A stretch of DNA of 64,000 bases from Bimastos eiseni (taxonomy: Eukaryota; Annelida; Clitellata; Crassiclitellata; Lumbricidae). The translations under genes and the position numbers were made by a program. The stretch is taken from positions 12,315,158 to 12,379,157 of the forward strand of contig OY365815.1 of assembly GCA_959347315.1 (NCBI GenBank). The letters are read 5' to 3'. Of this stretch, positions 50,101-63,800 are shown piece after piece (positions within the stretch are counted from its first letter, which is position 1; each line of letters opens with the position of its first letter). The notes under the pieces were generated by a model. That model saw only the letters and a program-made list of their open reading frames with translations, was not told the origin of the DNA and did not search any database.

Positions 50101-53100
50101 ATCAAAACTCGGAAACTAAATGAGCAAAAGAAAATATTTTTGCAGAATTGTGATGGCAGTAGGTCCACACAGATGCTGGATGAAAATTATGGGGTTTAGA
50201 GCAAGTCGCATTTTCAAGAAAATCATTGGACATCAGTGTATTCAAAGCCTTGTGAAAGTAAGCAATACAAAATCGATCAAAACTCGGAAACTAAATGAGC
50301 AAAAAAAAATATTTTTGCGGAATTGTGATGGCAGTAGGTCCACACAGGTGCTGGATGAAAATTATGGGGTTTAGAGCAAGTCGCATTTTCAAAAAAATCA
50401 TTGGACTAACTTATTCAAAGCTTTGTGAAAGTACGCAATACAAAATCGATCAAAACTCGGAAACTAAATGAGCAAAAGAAAATATTTTTGCAGAATTGTG
50501 ATGGCAGTAGGTCCACACAGATGCCGGATGAAAATTATGGGGTTTAGAGCAAGTCGCAATATCAAGAAAAACACTGGACTAACTTATTCAAAGCCTTGTG
50601 AAAGTACGCAATACAAAATCGATCAAAACTCGGAAACTAAATGAGCAAATGAAAATATTTTTGCAGAATTGTGATGGCAGTAGGTCCACACAGATGCTGG
50701 ATGAAAATTATGGGGTTTAGAGCAAGTCGCATTTTCAAGAGAAACAATGGACTAACTTATTCAAAGCCTTGTGAAAGTACGCAATACAAAATCGATCAAA
50801 ACTCGGAAACTAAATGAGCAAATGAAAATATTTTTGCAGAATTGTGATGGCAGTAGGTCCACACAGATGCTGGATGAAAATTATGGGGTTTAGAGCAAGT
50901 CGCATTTTCAAGAAAAACACTGGACTAACTTATTCAAAGCCTTGTGAAAGTACGCAATACAAAATCGATCAAAACTCGGAAACTAAATGAGCAAATGAAA
51001 ATATTTTTGCAGAATTGTGATGGCAGTAGGTCGACACAGATGCTGGATGAAAATTATGGGGTTTAGAGCAAGTCGCATTTTCAAGAAAAACACTGGACTA
51101 ACTTATTCAAAGCCTTGTGAAAGCACGCAATACAAAATCGATCAAAACCCGGAAACTAAATGAGCAAATGAAAATATTTTTGCAGAATTGTGATGGCAGT
51201 AGGTCCACACAGATGCTGGATGAAAATTATGGGGTTTAGAGCAAGTCGCATTTTCAAGAAAAACACTGGACTAACTTATTCAAAGCCTTGTGAAAGTACG
51301 CAATACAAAATCGATGAAAACTCGGAAACTAAATGAGCAAATGAAAATATTTTTGCAGAATTGTGATGGCAGTAGGTCCACACAGATGCCGGATGAAAAT
51401 TATGGGGTTTAGAGCAAGTCGCATTTTCAAGAAAAACACTGGACTAACTTATTCAAAGCCTTGTGAAAGCAGGCAATACAAAATCGATCAAAACTCGGAA
51501 ACTAAATGAGCATAAGAAAATATTTTTGCAGAATTGTGATGGCAGTAGGTCCACACAGATGCTGGATGAAAATTATGGGGTTTAGAGCAAGTCGCATTTT
51601 CAAGAAAAACACTGGACTAACTTATTCAAAGCCTTGTGAAAGTACGCAATACAAAATCGATCAAAACTCGAAAACTAAATGAGCATAAGAAAATATTTTT
51701 GCAGAATTGTGATGGCAGTAGGTCCACACAGATGCTGGATGAAAATTATGGGGTTTAGAGCAAGTCGCATTTTCAAGAAAAACAATGGACTAATATATTC
51801 AAAGCCTTGTGAAAGTACGCAATACAAAATCGATCAAAACTCGGAAACTAAATGAGCAAATGAAAATATTTTTGCAGAATTGTGATGGCAGTAGGTCCAC
51901 ACAGATGCTGGATGAAAATTATGGGGTTTAGATCATGTCGCATTTTCAAGAAAAACACTGGACTAACTTATTCAAAGCCTTGTGAAAGTACGCAATACAA
52001 AATCGATCAAAACTCGGAAACTAAATGAGCAAAAGAAAATATTTTTGCAGAATTGTGATGGCAGTAGGTCCACACAGATGCTGGATGAAAATTACGGGGT
52101 TTAAAGCAAGTCGCATTTTCAAGAAAAACACTGGACTAACTGATTCAAAGCCTTGTGAAAGTACGCAATACAAAATCGATCAAAACTCGGAAACTAAATG
52201 AGCAAATGAAAATATTTTTGCCGAATTGTGATGGCAGTAGGTCCACACAGATGCTGGATGAAAATTATGGGGTTTAGAGCAAATCGCATTTTCAAGAAAA
52301 TCATTGGACTAACTTATTCAAAGCCTTGTGAAAGTACGCAATACAAAATCGATCAAAACTCGGAAACTAAATGAACAAATGAAAATATTTTTGCAGAATT
52401 GTGATGGCAGTAGGTCCACACAGATGCTGGATGAAAATTATGGGGTTTAGAGCAAGTCGCATTTTCAAGAGAAACAATGGACTAACTTATTCAAAGCCTT
52501 GTGAAAGTACGCAATACAAAATCGATCAAAACTCGGAAACTAAATGAGCAAATGAAAATATTTTTGCAGAATTGTGATGGCAGTAGGTCCACACAGATGC
52601 TGGATGAAAATTATGGGGTTTAGAGCAAGTCGCATTTTCAAGAAAAACACTGGACTAACTTATTCAAAGCCTTGTGAAAGTACGCAATACAAAATCGATC
52701 AAAACTCGGAAACTAAATGAGCAAATGAAAATATTTTTGCAGAATTGTGATGGCAGTAGGTCCACACAGATGCTGGATGAAAATTATGGGGTTTAGAGCA
52801 AGTCGCATTTTCAAGAAAAACACTGGACTAACTTATTCAAAGCCTTGTGAAAGTACACAATACAAAATCGATCAAAACTCGGAAACTAAATGAGCAAAAG
52901 AAAATATTTTTGCAGAATTGTGATGGCAGTAGGTCCACACAGATGCTGGATGAAAATTATGGGGTTTAGAGCAAGTCGCATTTTCAAGAAAATCATTGGA
53001 CATCAGTGTATTCAAAGCCTTGTGAAAGTAAGCAATACAAAATCGATCAAAACTCGGAAACTAAATGAGCAAAAAAAAATATTTTTGCGGAATTGTGATG

Positions 53101-56100
53101 GCAGTAGGTCCACACAGGTGCTGGATGAAAATTATGGGGTTTAGAGCAAGTCGCATTTTCAAAAAAATCATTGGACTAACTTATTCAAAGCTTTGTGAAA
53201 GTACGCAATACAAAATCGATCAAAACTCGGAAACTAAATGAGCAAAAGAAAATATTTTTGCAGAATTGTGATGGCAGTAGGTCCACACAGATGCCGGATG
53301 AAAATTATGGGGTTTAGAGCAAGTCGCAATATCAAGAAAAACACTGGACTAACTTATTCAAAGCCTTGTGAAAGTACGCAATACAAAATCGATCAAAACT
53401 CGGAAACTAAATGAGCAAATGAAAATATTTTTGCAGAATTGTGATGGCAGTAGGTCCACACAGATGCTGGATGAAAATTATGGGGTTTAGAGCAAGTCGC
53501 ATTTTCAAGAGAAACAATGGACTAACTTATTCAAAGCCTTGTGAAAGTACGCAATACAAAATCGATCAAAACTCGGAAACTAAATGAGCAAATGAAAATA
53601 TTTTTGCAGAATTGTGATGGCAGTAGGTCGACACAGATGCTGGATGAAAATTATGGGGTTTAGAGCAAGTCGCATTTTCAAGAAAAACACTGGACTAACT
53701 TATTCAAAGCCTTGTGAAAGCACGCAATACAAAATCGATCAAAACCCGGAAACTAAATGAGCAAATGAAAATATTTTTGCAGAATTGTGATGGCAGTAGG
53801 TCCACACAGATGCTGGATGAAAATTATGGGGTTTAGAGCAAGTCGCATTTTCAAGAAAAACACTGGACTAACTTATTCAAAGCCTTGTGAAAGTACGCAA
53901 TACAAAATCGATCAAAACTCGGAAACTAAATGAGCAAATGAAAATATTTTTGCAGAATTGTGATGGCAGTAGGTCCACACAGATGCCGGATGAAAATTAT
54001 GGGGTTTAGAGCAAGTCGCATTTTCAAGAAAAACACTGGACTAACTTATTCAAAGCCTTGTGAAAGCAGGCAATACAAAATCGATCAAAACTCGGAAACT
54101 AAATGAGCATAAGAAAATATTTTTGCAGAATTGTGATGGCAGTAGGTCCACACAGATGCTGGATGAAAATTATGGGGTTTAGAGCAAGTCGCATTTTCAA
54201 GAAAAACACTGGACTAACTTATTCAAAGCCTTGTGAAAGTACGCAATACAAAATCGATCAAAACTCGAAAACTAAATGAGCATAAGAAAATATTTTTGCA
54301 GAATTGTGATGGCAGTAGGTCCACACAGATGCTGGATGAAAATTATGGGGTTTAGAGCAAGTCGCATTTTCAAGAAAAACAATGGACTAATATATTCAAA
54401 GCCTTGTGAAAGTACGCAATACAAAATCGATCAAAACTCGGAAACTAAATGAGCAAATGAAAATATTTTTGCAGAATTGTGATGGCAGTAGGTCCACACA
54501 GATGCTGGATGAAAATTATGGGGTTTAGATCATGTCGCATTTTCAAGAAAAACACTGGACTAACTTATTCAAAGCCTTGTGAAAGTACGCAATACAAAAT
54601 CGATCAAAACTCGGAAACTAAATGAGCAAAAGAAAATATTTTTGCAGAATTGTGATGGCAGTAGGTCCACACAGATGCTGGATGAAAATTACGGGGTTTA
54701 AAGCAAGTCGCATTTTCAAGAAAAACACTGGACTAACTTATTCAAAGCCTTGTGAAAGTACGCAATACAAAATCGATCAAAACTCGGAAACTAAATGAGC
54801 AAAAGAAAATATTTTTGCAGAATTGTGATGGCAGTAGGTCCACACAGATGCTGGATGAAAATTATGGGGTTTAGAGCAAGTCGCAATTTCAAGAAAAACA
54901 CTGGACTAACTTATTCAAAGCCTTGTGAAAGTACGCAATACAAAATCGATCAAAACTCGGAAACTAAATGAGCAAATGAAAATATTTTTGCCGAATTGTG
55001 ATGGCAGTAGGTCCACACAGATGCTGGATGAAAATTATGGGGTTTAGAGCAAATCGCATTTTCAAGAAAATCATTGGACTAACTTATTCAAAGCCTTGTG
55101 AAAGTACGCAATACAAAATCGATCAAAACTCGGAAACTAACTGAGCAAATGAAAATATTTTTGCAGAATTGTGATGGCAGTAGGTCCACACAGATGCCGG
55201 ATGAAAATTATGGGGTTTAGAGCAAGTCGTATTTTCAAGAAAAACACTGGACTAACTTATTCAAAGCCTTTTGAAAGCAGGCAATACAAAATCGATCAAA
55301 ACTCGGAAACTAAATGAGCAAATGAAAATATTTTTGCAGAATTGTGATGGCAGTAGGTCCACACAGATGCTGGATGAAAATTATGGGGTTTAGAGCAAGT
55401 CGCATTTTCAAGAAAAACACTGGACTAACTTATTCAAAGCCTTGTGAAAGTACGCAATACAAAATCGATCAAAACTCGGAAACTAAATGAGGAAATGAAA
55501 ATATTTTTGCAGAATTGTGATGGCAGTAGGTCCACACAGATGCTGGATGAAAATTATGGGGTTTAGAGCAAGTCGCATTTTCAAGAAAAACAATGGACTA
55601 ACTTATTCAAAGCCTTGTGAAAGTACGCAATACAAAATCGATCAAAACTCGGAAACTAAATGAGCAAATGAAAATATTTTTGCAGAATTGTGATGGCAGT
55701 AGGTCCACACAGATGCTGGATGAAAATTATGGGGTTTAGAGCAAGTCGCATTTTCAAGAAAAACACTGGACTAACTTATTCAAAGCCTTGTGAAAGTACG
55801 CAATACAAAATCGATCAAAACTCGGAAACTAAATGAGCAAAAGAAAATATTTTTGCAGAATTGTGATGGCAGTAGGTCCACACAGATGCTGGATGAAAAT
55901 TATGGGGTTTAAAGCAAGTCGCATTTTCAAGAAAAACACTGGACTAACTTATTCAAAGCCTTGTGAAACCACGCAATACAAAATCGATCAAAACTCGGAA
56001 ACTAAATGAGCAAAAGAAAATATTTTTGCAGAAATGTGATGGCAGTAGGTCCACACAAATGCTGGATGAAAATTACGGGGTTTAAAGCAAGTCGCATTTT

Positions 56101-57823
56101 CAAGAAAAACACTGGACTAACTTATTCAAAGCCTTGTGAAAGTACGCAATACAAAATCGATCAAACCTCGGAAACTAAATGAGCAAAAGAAAATATTTTT
56201 GCAGAATTGTGATGGCAGTAGGTCCACACAGATGCCGGATGAAAATTATGGGGTTTAGAGCAAGTCGCATTTTCAAGAAAAACACTGGACTAACTTATTC
56301 AAAGCCTTGTGAAAGTACGCAATACAAAATCGATCAAAACTCGGAAACTAAATGAGCAAATGAAAATATTTTTGCAGAATTGTGATGGCAGTAGGTCCAC
56401 ACAGATGCTGGATGAAAATTATGGGGTTTAGAGCAAGTCGCATTTTCAAGAAAAACACTGGACTAACTTATTCAAAGCCTTGTGAAAGTACGCAATACAA
56501 AATCGATCAAAACTCGGAAACTAAATGAGCAAATGAAAATATTTTTGCAGAATTGTGATGGCAGTAGGTCCACACAGATGCTGGATCAAAATTATGGGGT
56601 TTAAAGCAAGTCGCATTTTCAAGAAAAACACTGGACTAACTTATTCAAAGCCTTGTGAAAGTACGCAATACAAAATCGATCAAAACTCGGAAACTAAATG
56701 AGCAAATGAAAATATTTTTGCAGAATTGTGATGGCAGTAGGTCCACACAGATGCTGGATGAAAATTATGGGGTTTAGAGCAAGTCGCATTTTCAAGAGAA
56801 ACAATGGACTAACTTATTCAAAGCCTTGTGAAAGTACGCAATACAAAATCGATCAAAACTCGGAAACTAAATGAGCAAAAGAAAATATTTTTGCAGAATT
56901 GTGATGGCAGTAGGTCCACACAGATGCTGGATGAAAATTATGGGGTTTAGAGCAAGTCGCATTTTCAAGAAAAACACTGGACTAACTTATTCAAAGCCTT
57001 GTGAAAGTACGCAATACAAAATCGATCAAAACTCGGAAACTAAATGAGCAAATGAAAATATTTTTGCAGAATTGTGATGGCAGTAGGTCCACACAGATGC
57101 TGGATGAAAATTATGGGGTTTAGAGCAAGTCGCATTTTCAAGAAAAACACTGGACTAACTTATTCAAAGCCTTGTGAAAGTACACAATACAAAATCGATC
57201 AAAACTCGGAAACTAAATGAGCAAAAGAAAATATTTTTGCAGAATTGTGATGGCAGTAGGTCCACACAGATGCTGGATGAAAATTATGGGGTTTAAAGCA
57301 AGTCGCATTTTCAAGAAAAACACTGGACTAACTTATTCAAAGCCTTGTGAAAGTACGCAATACAAAATCGATCAAAACTCGGAAACTAAATGAGCAAATG
57401 AAAATATTTTTGCAGAATTGTGATGGCAGTAGGTCCACACAGATGCTGGATGAAAATTATGGGGTTTAGAGCAAGTCGCAATTTCAAGAGAAACAATGGA
57501 CTAACTTATTCAAAGCCTTGTGAAAGTACACAATACAAAATCGATCAAAACTCGGAAACTAAATGAGCAAATGAAAATATTTTTGCAGAATTGTGATGGC
57601 AGTAGGTCCACACAGATGCTGGATGAAAATTATGGGGTTTAGAGCAAGTCGCATTTTCAAGAAAACCACTGGACTAACTTATTCAAAGCCTTGTGAAAGT
57701 ACGCAATACAAAATCGATCAAAACTCGGAAACTAAATGAGCAAATGAAAATATTTTTGCAGAATTGTGATGGCAGTAGGTCCACACAGATGCTGGATGAA
57801 AATTATGGGGTTTAGAGCAAGTC
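35166..57823. repeat. Higher-order repeat copy 2: 132 monomers, with internal expansion
   Basis: Copy 2 follows copy 1 directly and is nearly identical at offset 19,557 up to ~47,700. Two monomers present in copy 1 (~28,184-28,530, the GTCGAC and GATGAAAAC types) are then missing, giving offset 19,211. At ~48,160-48,290 the match jumps to offset 22,847, which holds to ~57,823: GGAAATG 32,641/55,488; GGATCAAAATT 33,734/56,581; TACACAA 34,334/57,181. The net gain is 3,290 bp, or 19 monomers. Copy 2 loses similarity to copy 1 at ~57,824 (copy 1 ~34,977). Confidence 0.9.
44866..48156. repeat. Extra 19-monomer segment unique to copy 2
   Basis: The rare GGACTAATATATTC variant occurs at 44,866 and 48,156, and the 175-bp monomer frame start at 46,830 and 50,120, both 3,290 bp apart. 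In copy 1 the corresponding region holds one fewer repeat. It is best explained as a duplicated 21-mer (3,636 bp) that lost two monomers, the product of unequal exchange or replication-based expansion. Exact breakpoints cannot be set in near-identical monomers. Confidence 0.8.
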
Positions 57824-60800
57824 GCATTTTCAAGAAAAACACTGGACTAACTTATTCAAAGCCTTGTGAAAGTACACAATACAAAATCGATCAAAACTCG
57901 GAAACTAAATGAGCAAAAGAAAATATTTTTGCAGAATTGTGATGGCAGTAGGTCCACACAGATGCTGGATGAAAATTATGGGGTTTAGAGCAAGTCGCAT
58001 TTTCAAGAAAAACCCGGGACTAACTTATTCAAAGCCTTGTGAAAGTACACAATACAAAATCGATCAAAATTCGGAAACTAAATGAGCAAAAGAAAATATT
58101 TTTGCAGAATTGTGATGGCAGTAGGTCCACACAGATGCTAGATGAAAATTATGGGGTTTAGAGCAAGTCGCATTTTCAAGAAAAACACTGGAGTAACTTA
58201 TTCAAAGCCTTGTGAAAGTACGCAATACAAAATCGATCAAAACTCGGAAACTAAATGAGCAAATGAAAATATTTTTGCAGAATTGTGATGGCAGTAGGTC
58301 CACACAGATGCTGGATGAAAATTATGGGGTTTAGAGCAAGTCGCAATTTCAAGAAAAACACTGGACTAACTTATTCAAAGCCTTGTGAAAGCACGTAATA
58401 CAAAATCGATCAAAACTCGGAAACTAAATGAGCAAATGAAGATATTTTTGCAGAATTTTGATGGCAGTAGGTCCACACAGATGCCGGACGAAAATTATGG
58501 GGTTTAAAGCAAGTCGCATTTTCAAGAAAAACACTGGACTAACTTATTCAAAGCCTTGTGAAAGCACGCACTACAAAATCGATCAAAACTCGGAAACTAA
58601 ATGAGCAAAAGAAAATATTTTTGCAGAATTGTGATGGCAGTAGGTCCACACAGATGCTGGATGAAAATTATGGGGTTTAGAGCAAGTCGCATTTTCAAGA
58701 AAATCATTGGACATCAGTGTATTCAAAGCCTTGTGAAAGTAAGCAATACAAAATCGATCAAAACTCGGAAACTAAATGAGCAAAAAAAAATATTTTTGCG
58801 GAATTGTGATGGCAGTAGGTCCACACAGGTGCTGGATGAAAATTATGGGGTTTAGAGCAAGTCGCAATTTCAAAAAAATCATTGGACTAACTTATTCAAA
58901 GCTTTGTGAAAGTACGCAATACAAAATCGATCAAAACTCGGAAACTAAATGAGCAAATGAAAATATTTTTGCAGAATTGTGATGGCAGTAGGTCCACACA
59001 GATGCTGGATGAAAATTATGGGGTTTAGAGCAAGTCGCATTTTCAAGAAAAACACTGGACTAACTTATTCAAAGCCTTGTGAAAGTACGCAATACAAAAT
59101 CGATCAAAACTCGGAAACTAAATGAGGAAATGAAAATATTTTTGCAGAATTGTGATGGCAGTAGGTCCACACAGATGCTGGATGAAAATTATGGGGTTTA
59201 AAGCAAGTCGCATTTTCAAGAAAAACACTGGACTAACTTATTCAAAGCCTTGTGAAAGTACGCAATACAAAATCGATCAAAACTCGGAAACTAAATGAGC
59301 AAATGAAAATATTTTTGCAGAATTGTGATGGCAGTAGGTCCACACAGATGCTGGATGAAAATTATGGGGTTTAGAGCAAGTCGCATTTTCAAGAAAACCA
59401 CTGGACTAACTTATTCAAAGCCTTGTGAAAGTACGCAATACAAAATCGATCAAAACTCGGAAACTAAATGAGCAAAAGAAAATATTTTTGCAGAATTGTG
59501 ATGGCAGTAGGTCCACACAGATGCTGGATGAAAATTATGGGGTTTAAAGCAAGTCGCATTTTCAAGAAAAACCCTGGACTAACTTATTCAAAGCCTTGTG
59601 AAAGTACGCAATACAAATTCGATCAAAACTCGGAAACTAAATGAGCAAATGAAAATATTTTTGCAGAACTGTGATGGCAGTAGGTCCACACAGATGCTGG
59701 ATGAAAATTATGGGGTTTTAAAGGAAGTCGCATTTTCAAGAAAAACACTGGACTAACTTATTCAAAGCCTTGTGAAAGTACGCAATACAAAATCGATCAA
59801 AACTCGGAAACTAAATGAGCAAATGAAAATATTTTTGCAGAATTGTGATGGCAGTAGGTCCACACAGATGCTGGATGAAAATTATGGGGTTTAGAGCAAG
59901 TCGCATTTTCAAGAAAAACACTGGACTAACTTATTCAAAGCCTTGTGAAAGTAGATACAAAATCGATCAAAACTCGGAAACTAAATGAGCAAATGAAAAT
60001 ATTTTTGCAGAACTGTGATGGCAGTAGGTCCACACAGATGCTGGATGAAAATTATGGGGTTTTAAAGCAAGTCGCATTTTCAAGAAAAACACTGGACTAA
60101 CTTATTCAAAGCCTTGTGAAAGTACACAATACAAAATCGATCAAAACTCGGAAACTAAATGAGCAAATGAAAATATTTTTGCAGAATTGTGATGGCAGTA
60201 GGTCCACACAGATGCTGGATGAAAATTATGGGGTTTACAGCAAGTCGCATTTTCAAGAAAAACACTGGACTAACTTATTCAAAGCCTTGTGAAAGTACGC
60301 AATACAAAATCGATCAAAACTCGGAAACTAAATGAGCAAATGAAAATATTTTTGCAGAATTGTGATGGCAGTAGGTCCACACAGATGCTGGATGAAAATT
60401 ATGGGGTTCAGAGCAAGTCGCATTTTCAAGAAAAACACTGGAGTAACTTATTCAAAGCCTTGTGAAAGTACGCAATACAAAATCGATCAAAACTCGGAAA
60501 CTAAATGAGCAAAAGAAAATATTTTTGCAGAATTGTGATGGCAGTAGGTCCACACAGATGCTGGATGAAAATTATGGGGTTTAAAGCAAGTCGCATTTTC
60601 AAGAAAAACACTGGACTAACTTATTCAAAGCCTTGTGAAAGTACGCAATACAAAATCGATCAAAACTCGGAAACTAAATGAGCAAATGAAAATATTTTTG
60701 CAGAATTGTGATGGCAGTAGGTCCACACAGATGCTGGATGAAAATTATGGGTTTTAAAGCAAGTCGCATTTTCAAGAAAAACACTGGACTAACTTATTCA

Positions 60801-63800
60801 AAGCCTTGTGAAAGTACGCAATACAAAATCGATCAAAACTCGGAAACTAAATGAGCAAATGAAAATATTTTTGCAGATTTGTGATGGCAGTAGGTCCACA
60901 CAGATGCTGGATGAAAATTATGGGGTTTAGAGCAAGTCGCATTTTCAAGAAAAACACTGGACTAACTTATTCAAAGCCTTGTGAAAGTACGCAATACAAA
61001 ATCGATCAAAACTCGGAAACTAAATGAGCAAAAGAAAATATTTTTGCAGAATTGTGATGGCAGTAGGTCCACACAGATGCCTGATGAAAATTATGGGGTT
61101 TAAAGCAAGTCGCATTTTCAAGAAAAACACTGGACTAACTTATTCAAAGCCTTGTGAAAGTACGCAATACAAAATCGATCAAAACTCGGAAACTAAATGA
61201 GCAAATGAAAATATTTTTGCAGAATTGTGATGGCAGTAGGTCCACACAGATGCCGGATGAAAATTATGGGGTTTAGAGCAAGTCGCATTTTCAAGAAAAC
61301 CACTGGACTAACTTATTCAAAGCCTTGTGAAAGTACGCAATATAAAATCGATCAAAACTCGGAAACTAAATGAGCAAATGAAAATATTTTTGCAGAATTG
61401 TGATGGCAGTAGGTCCACACAGATGCTGGATGAAAATTATGGGGTTTAGAGCAAGTCGCATTTTCAAGAAAAACACTGGACTAACTTATTCAAAGCCTTG
61501 TGAAAGTACGCAATATAAAATCGATCAAAACTCGGAAACTAAATGAGCAAAAGAAAATATTTTTGCAGAATTGTGATGGCAGTAGGTCCACACAGATGCT
61601 GGATGAAAATTATGGGGTTTAAAGCAAGTCGCATTTTCAAGAAAAACACTGGACTAACTTATTCAAAGCCTTGTGAAAGTACGCAATACAAAATCGATCA
61701 AAACTCGGAAACTAAATGAGCAAAAGAAAATATTTTTGCAGAATTGTGATGGCAGTAGGTCCACACAGATGCCGGATGAAAATTATGGGGTTTAAAGCAA
61801 GTCGCATTTTGAAGAAAAACACTGGACTAACTTATTCAAAGCCTTGTGAAAATACACAATACAAAATCGATCAAAACTCGGAAACTAAATGAGCAAATGA
61901 AAATATTTTTGCAGAATTGTGATGGCAGTAGGTCCACACAGATGCCGGATGAAAATTATGGGGTTTAGAGCAAGTCGCATTTTCAAGCAAAAACACTGGA
62001 CTAACTTATTCAAAGCCTTGTGAAAGTACGCAATACAAAATCGATCAAAACTCGGAAACTAAATGAGCAAATGAAAATATTTTTGCAGAATTGTGATGGC
62101 AGTAGGTCCACACAGATGCTGGATGAAAATTATGGGGTTTAGAGCAAGTCGCATTTTCAAGAAAACCACTGGACTAACTTATTCAAAGCCTTGTGAAAGC
62201 ACGCAATACAAAATCGATCAAAACTCGGAAACTAAATGAGCAAATGAAAATATTTTTGCAGAATTCTGATGGCAGTAGGTCCACACAGACGCCGGATGAA
62301 AATTATGGGGTTTAGAGCAAGTCGCATTTTCAAGAAAAACACTGGACTAACTTATTCAAAGCCTTGTGAAAGTACGCAATATAAAATCGATCAAAACTCG
62401 GAAACTAAATGAGCAAATGAAAATATTTTTGCAGAATTGTGATGGCAGTAGGTCCACACAGATGCTGGATGAAAATTATGGGGTTTAAAGCAAGTCGCAT
62501 TTTCAAGAAAAACACTGGACTAACTTATTCAAAGCCTTGTGAAAGTACGCAATACAAAATCGATCAAAACTCGGAAACTAAATGAGCAAAAGAAAATATT
62601 TTTGCAGAATTGTGATGGCAGTAGGTCCACACAGATGCTGGATGAAAAGTATGGGGTTTAAAGCAAGTCGCATTTTCAAGAAAAACACTGGACTAACTTA
62701 TTCAAAGCCTTGTGAAAGTACGCAATACAAAATCGATCAAAACTCGGAAACTAAATGAGCAAAAGAAAATATTTTTGCAGAATTGTGATGGCAGTAGGTC
62801 CACACAGATGCTGGATGAAAATTATGGGGTTTAGAGCACGTCGCATTTTCAAGAAAACCACTGGACTAACTTATTCAAAGCCTTGTGAAAGCACGCAATA
62901 CAAAATCGATCAAAACTCGGAAACTAAATGAGCAAATGAAAATATTTTTGCAGAATTGTGATGGCAGTAGGTCCACACAGATGCTGGATGAAAATTATGG
63001 GGTTTAAAGCAAGTCGCAATTTCAAGAAAAACACTGGACTAACTTATTCAAAGCCTTGTGAAAGTACACAATACAAAATCGATCAAAACTCGGAAACTAA
63101 ATGAGCAAATGAAAATATTTTTGCAGAATTGTGATGGCAGTAGGTCCACACAGATGCTGGATGAAAATTATGGGGTTTAGAGCAAGTCGCATTTTCAAGA
63201 AAAACACTGGACTAACTTATTCAAAGCCTTGTGAAAGCACGCAATACAAAATCGATCAAAACTCGGAAACTAAATGAGCAAATGAAAATATTTTTGCAGA
63301 ATTGTGATGGCAGTAGGTCCACACAGATGCCGGATGAAAATTATGGGGTTTAGAGCAAGTCGCATTTTCAAGAAAACCACTGGACTAACTTATTCAAAGC
63401 CTTGTGAAAGCACGCAATACAAAATCGATCAAAACTCGGAAACTAAATGAGCAAAAGAAAATATTTTTGCAGAATTGTGATGGCAGTAGGTCCACACAGA
63501 TGCTGGATGAAAATTATGGGGTTTAGAGCAAGTCGCATTTTCAAGAAAAACACTGGACTAACTTATTCAAAGCCTTGTGAAAGTACACAATACAAAATCG
63601 ATCAAAACTCGGAAACTAAATGAGCAAATGAAAATATTTTTGCAGAATTGTGATGGCAGTAGGTCCACACAGATGCTGGATGAAAATTATGGGGTTTAGA
63701 GCAAGTCGCATTTTCAAGAAAACCACTGGACTAACTTATTCAAAGCCTTGTGAAAGTACGCAATACAAAATCGATCAAAACTCGGAAACTAAATGAGCAA

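Noticed and set aside
22174..58855. Repeated 61-codon (minus) and 84-codon (plus) ORFs inside the array
   Set aside because: They recur only because the satellite recurs. The monomer length is not a multiple of 3, the frames rely on point variants that remove stops, and they show no domain or codon constraint.
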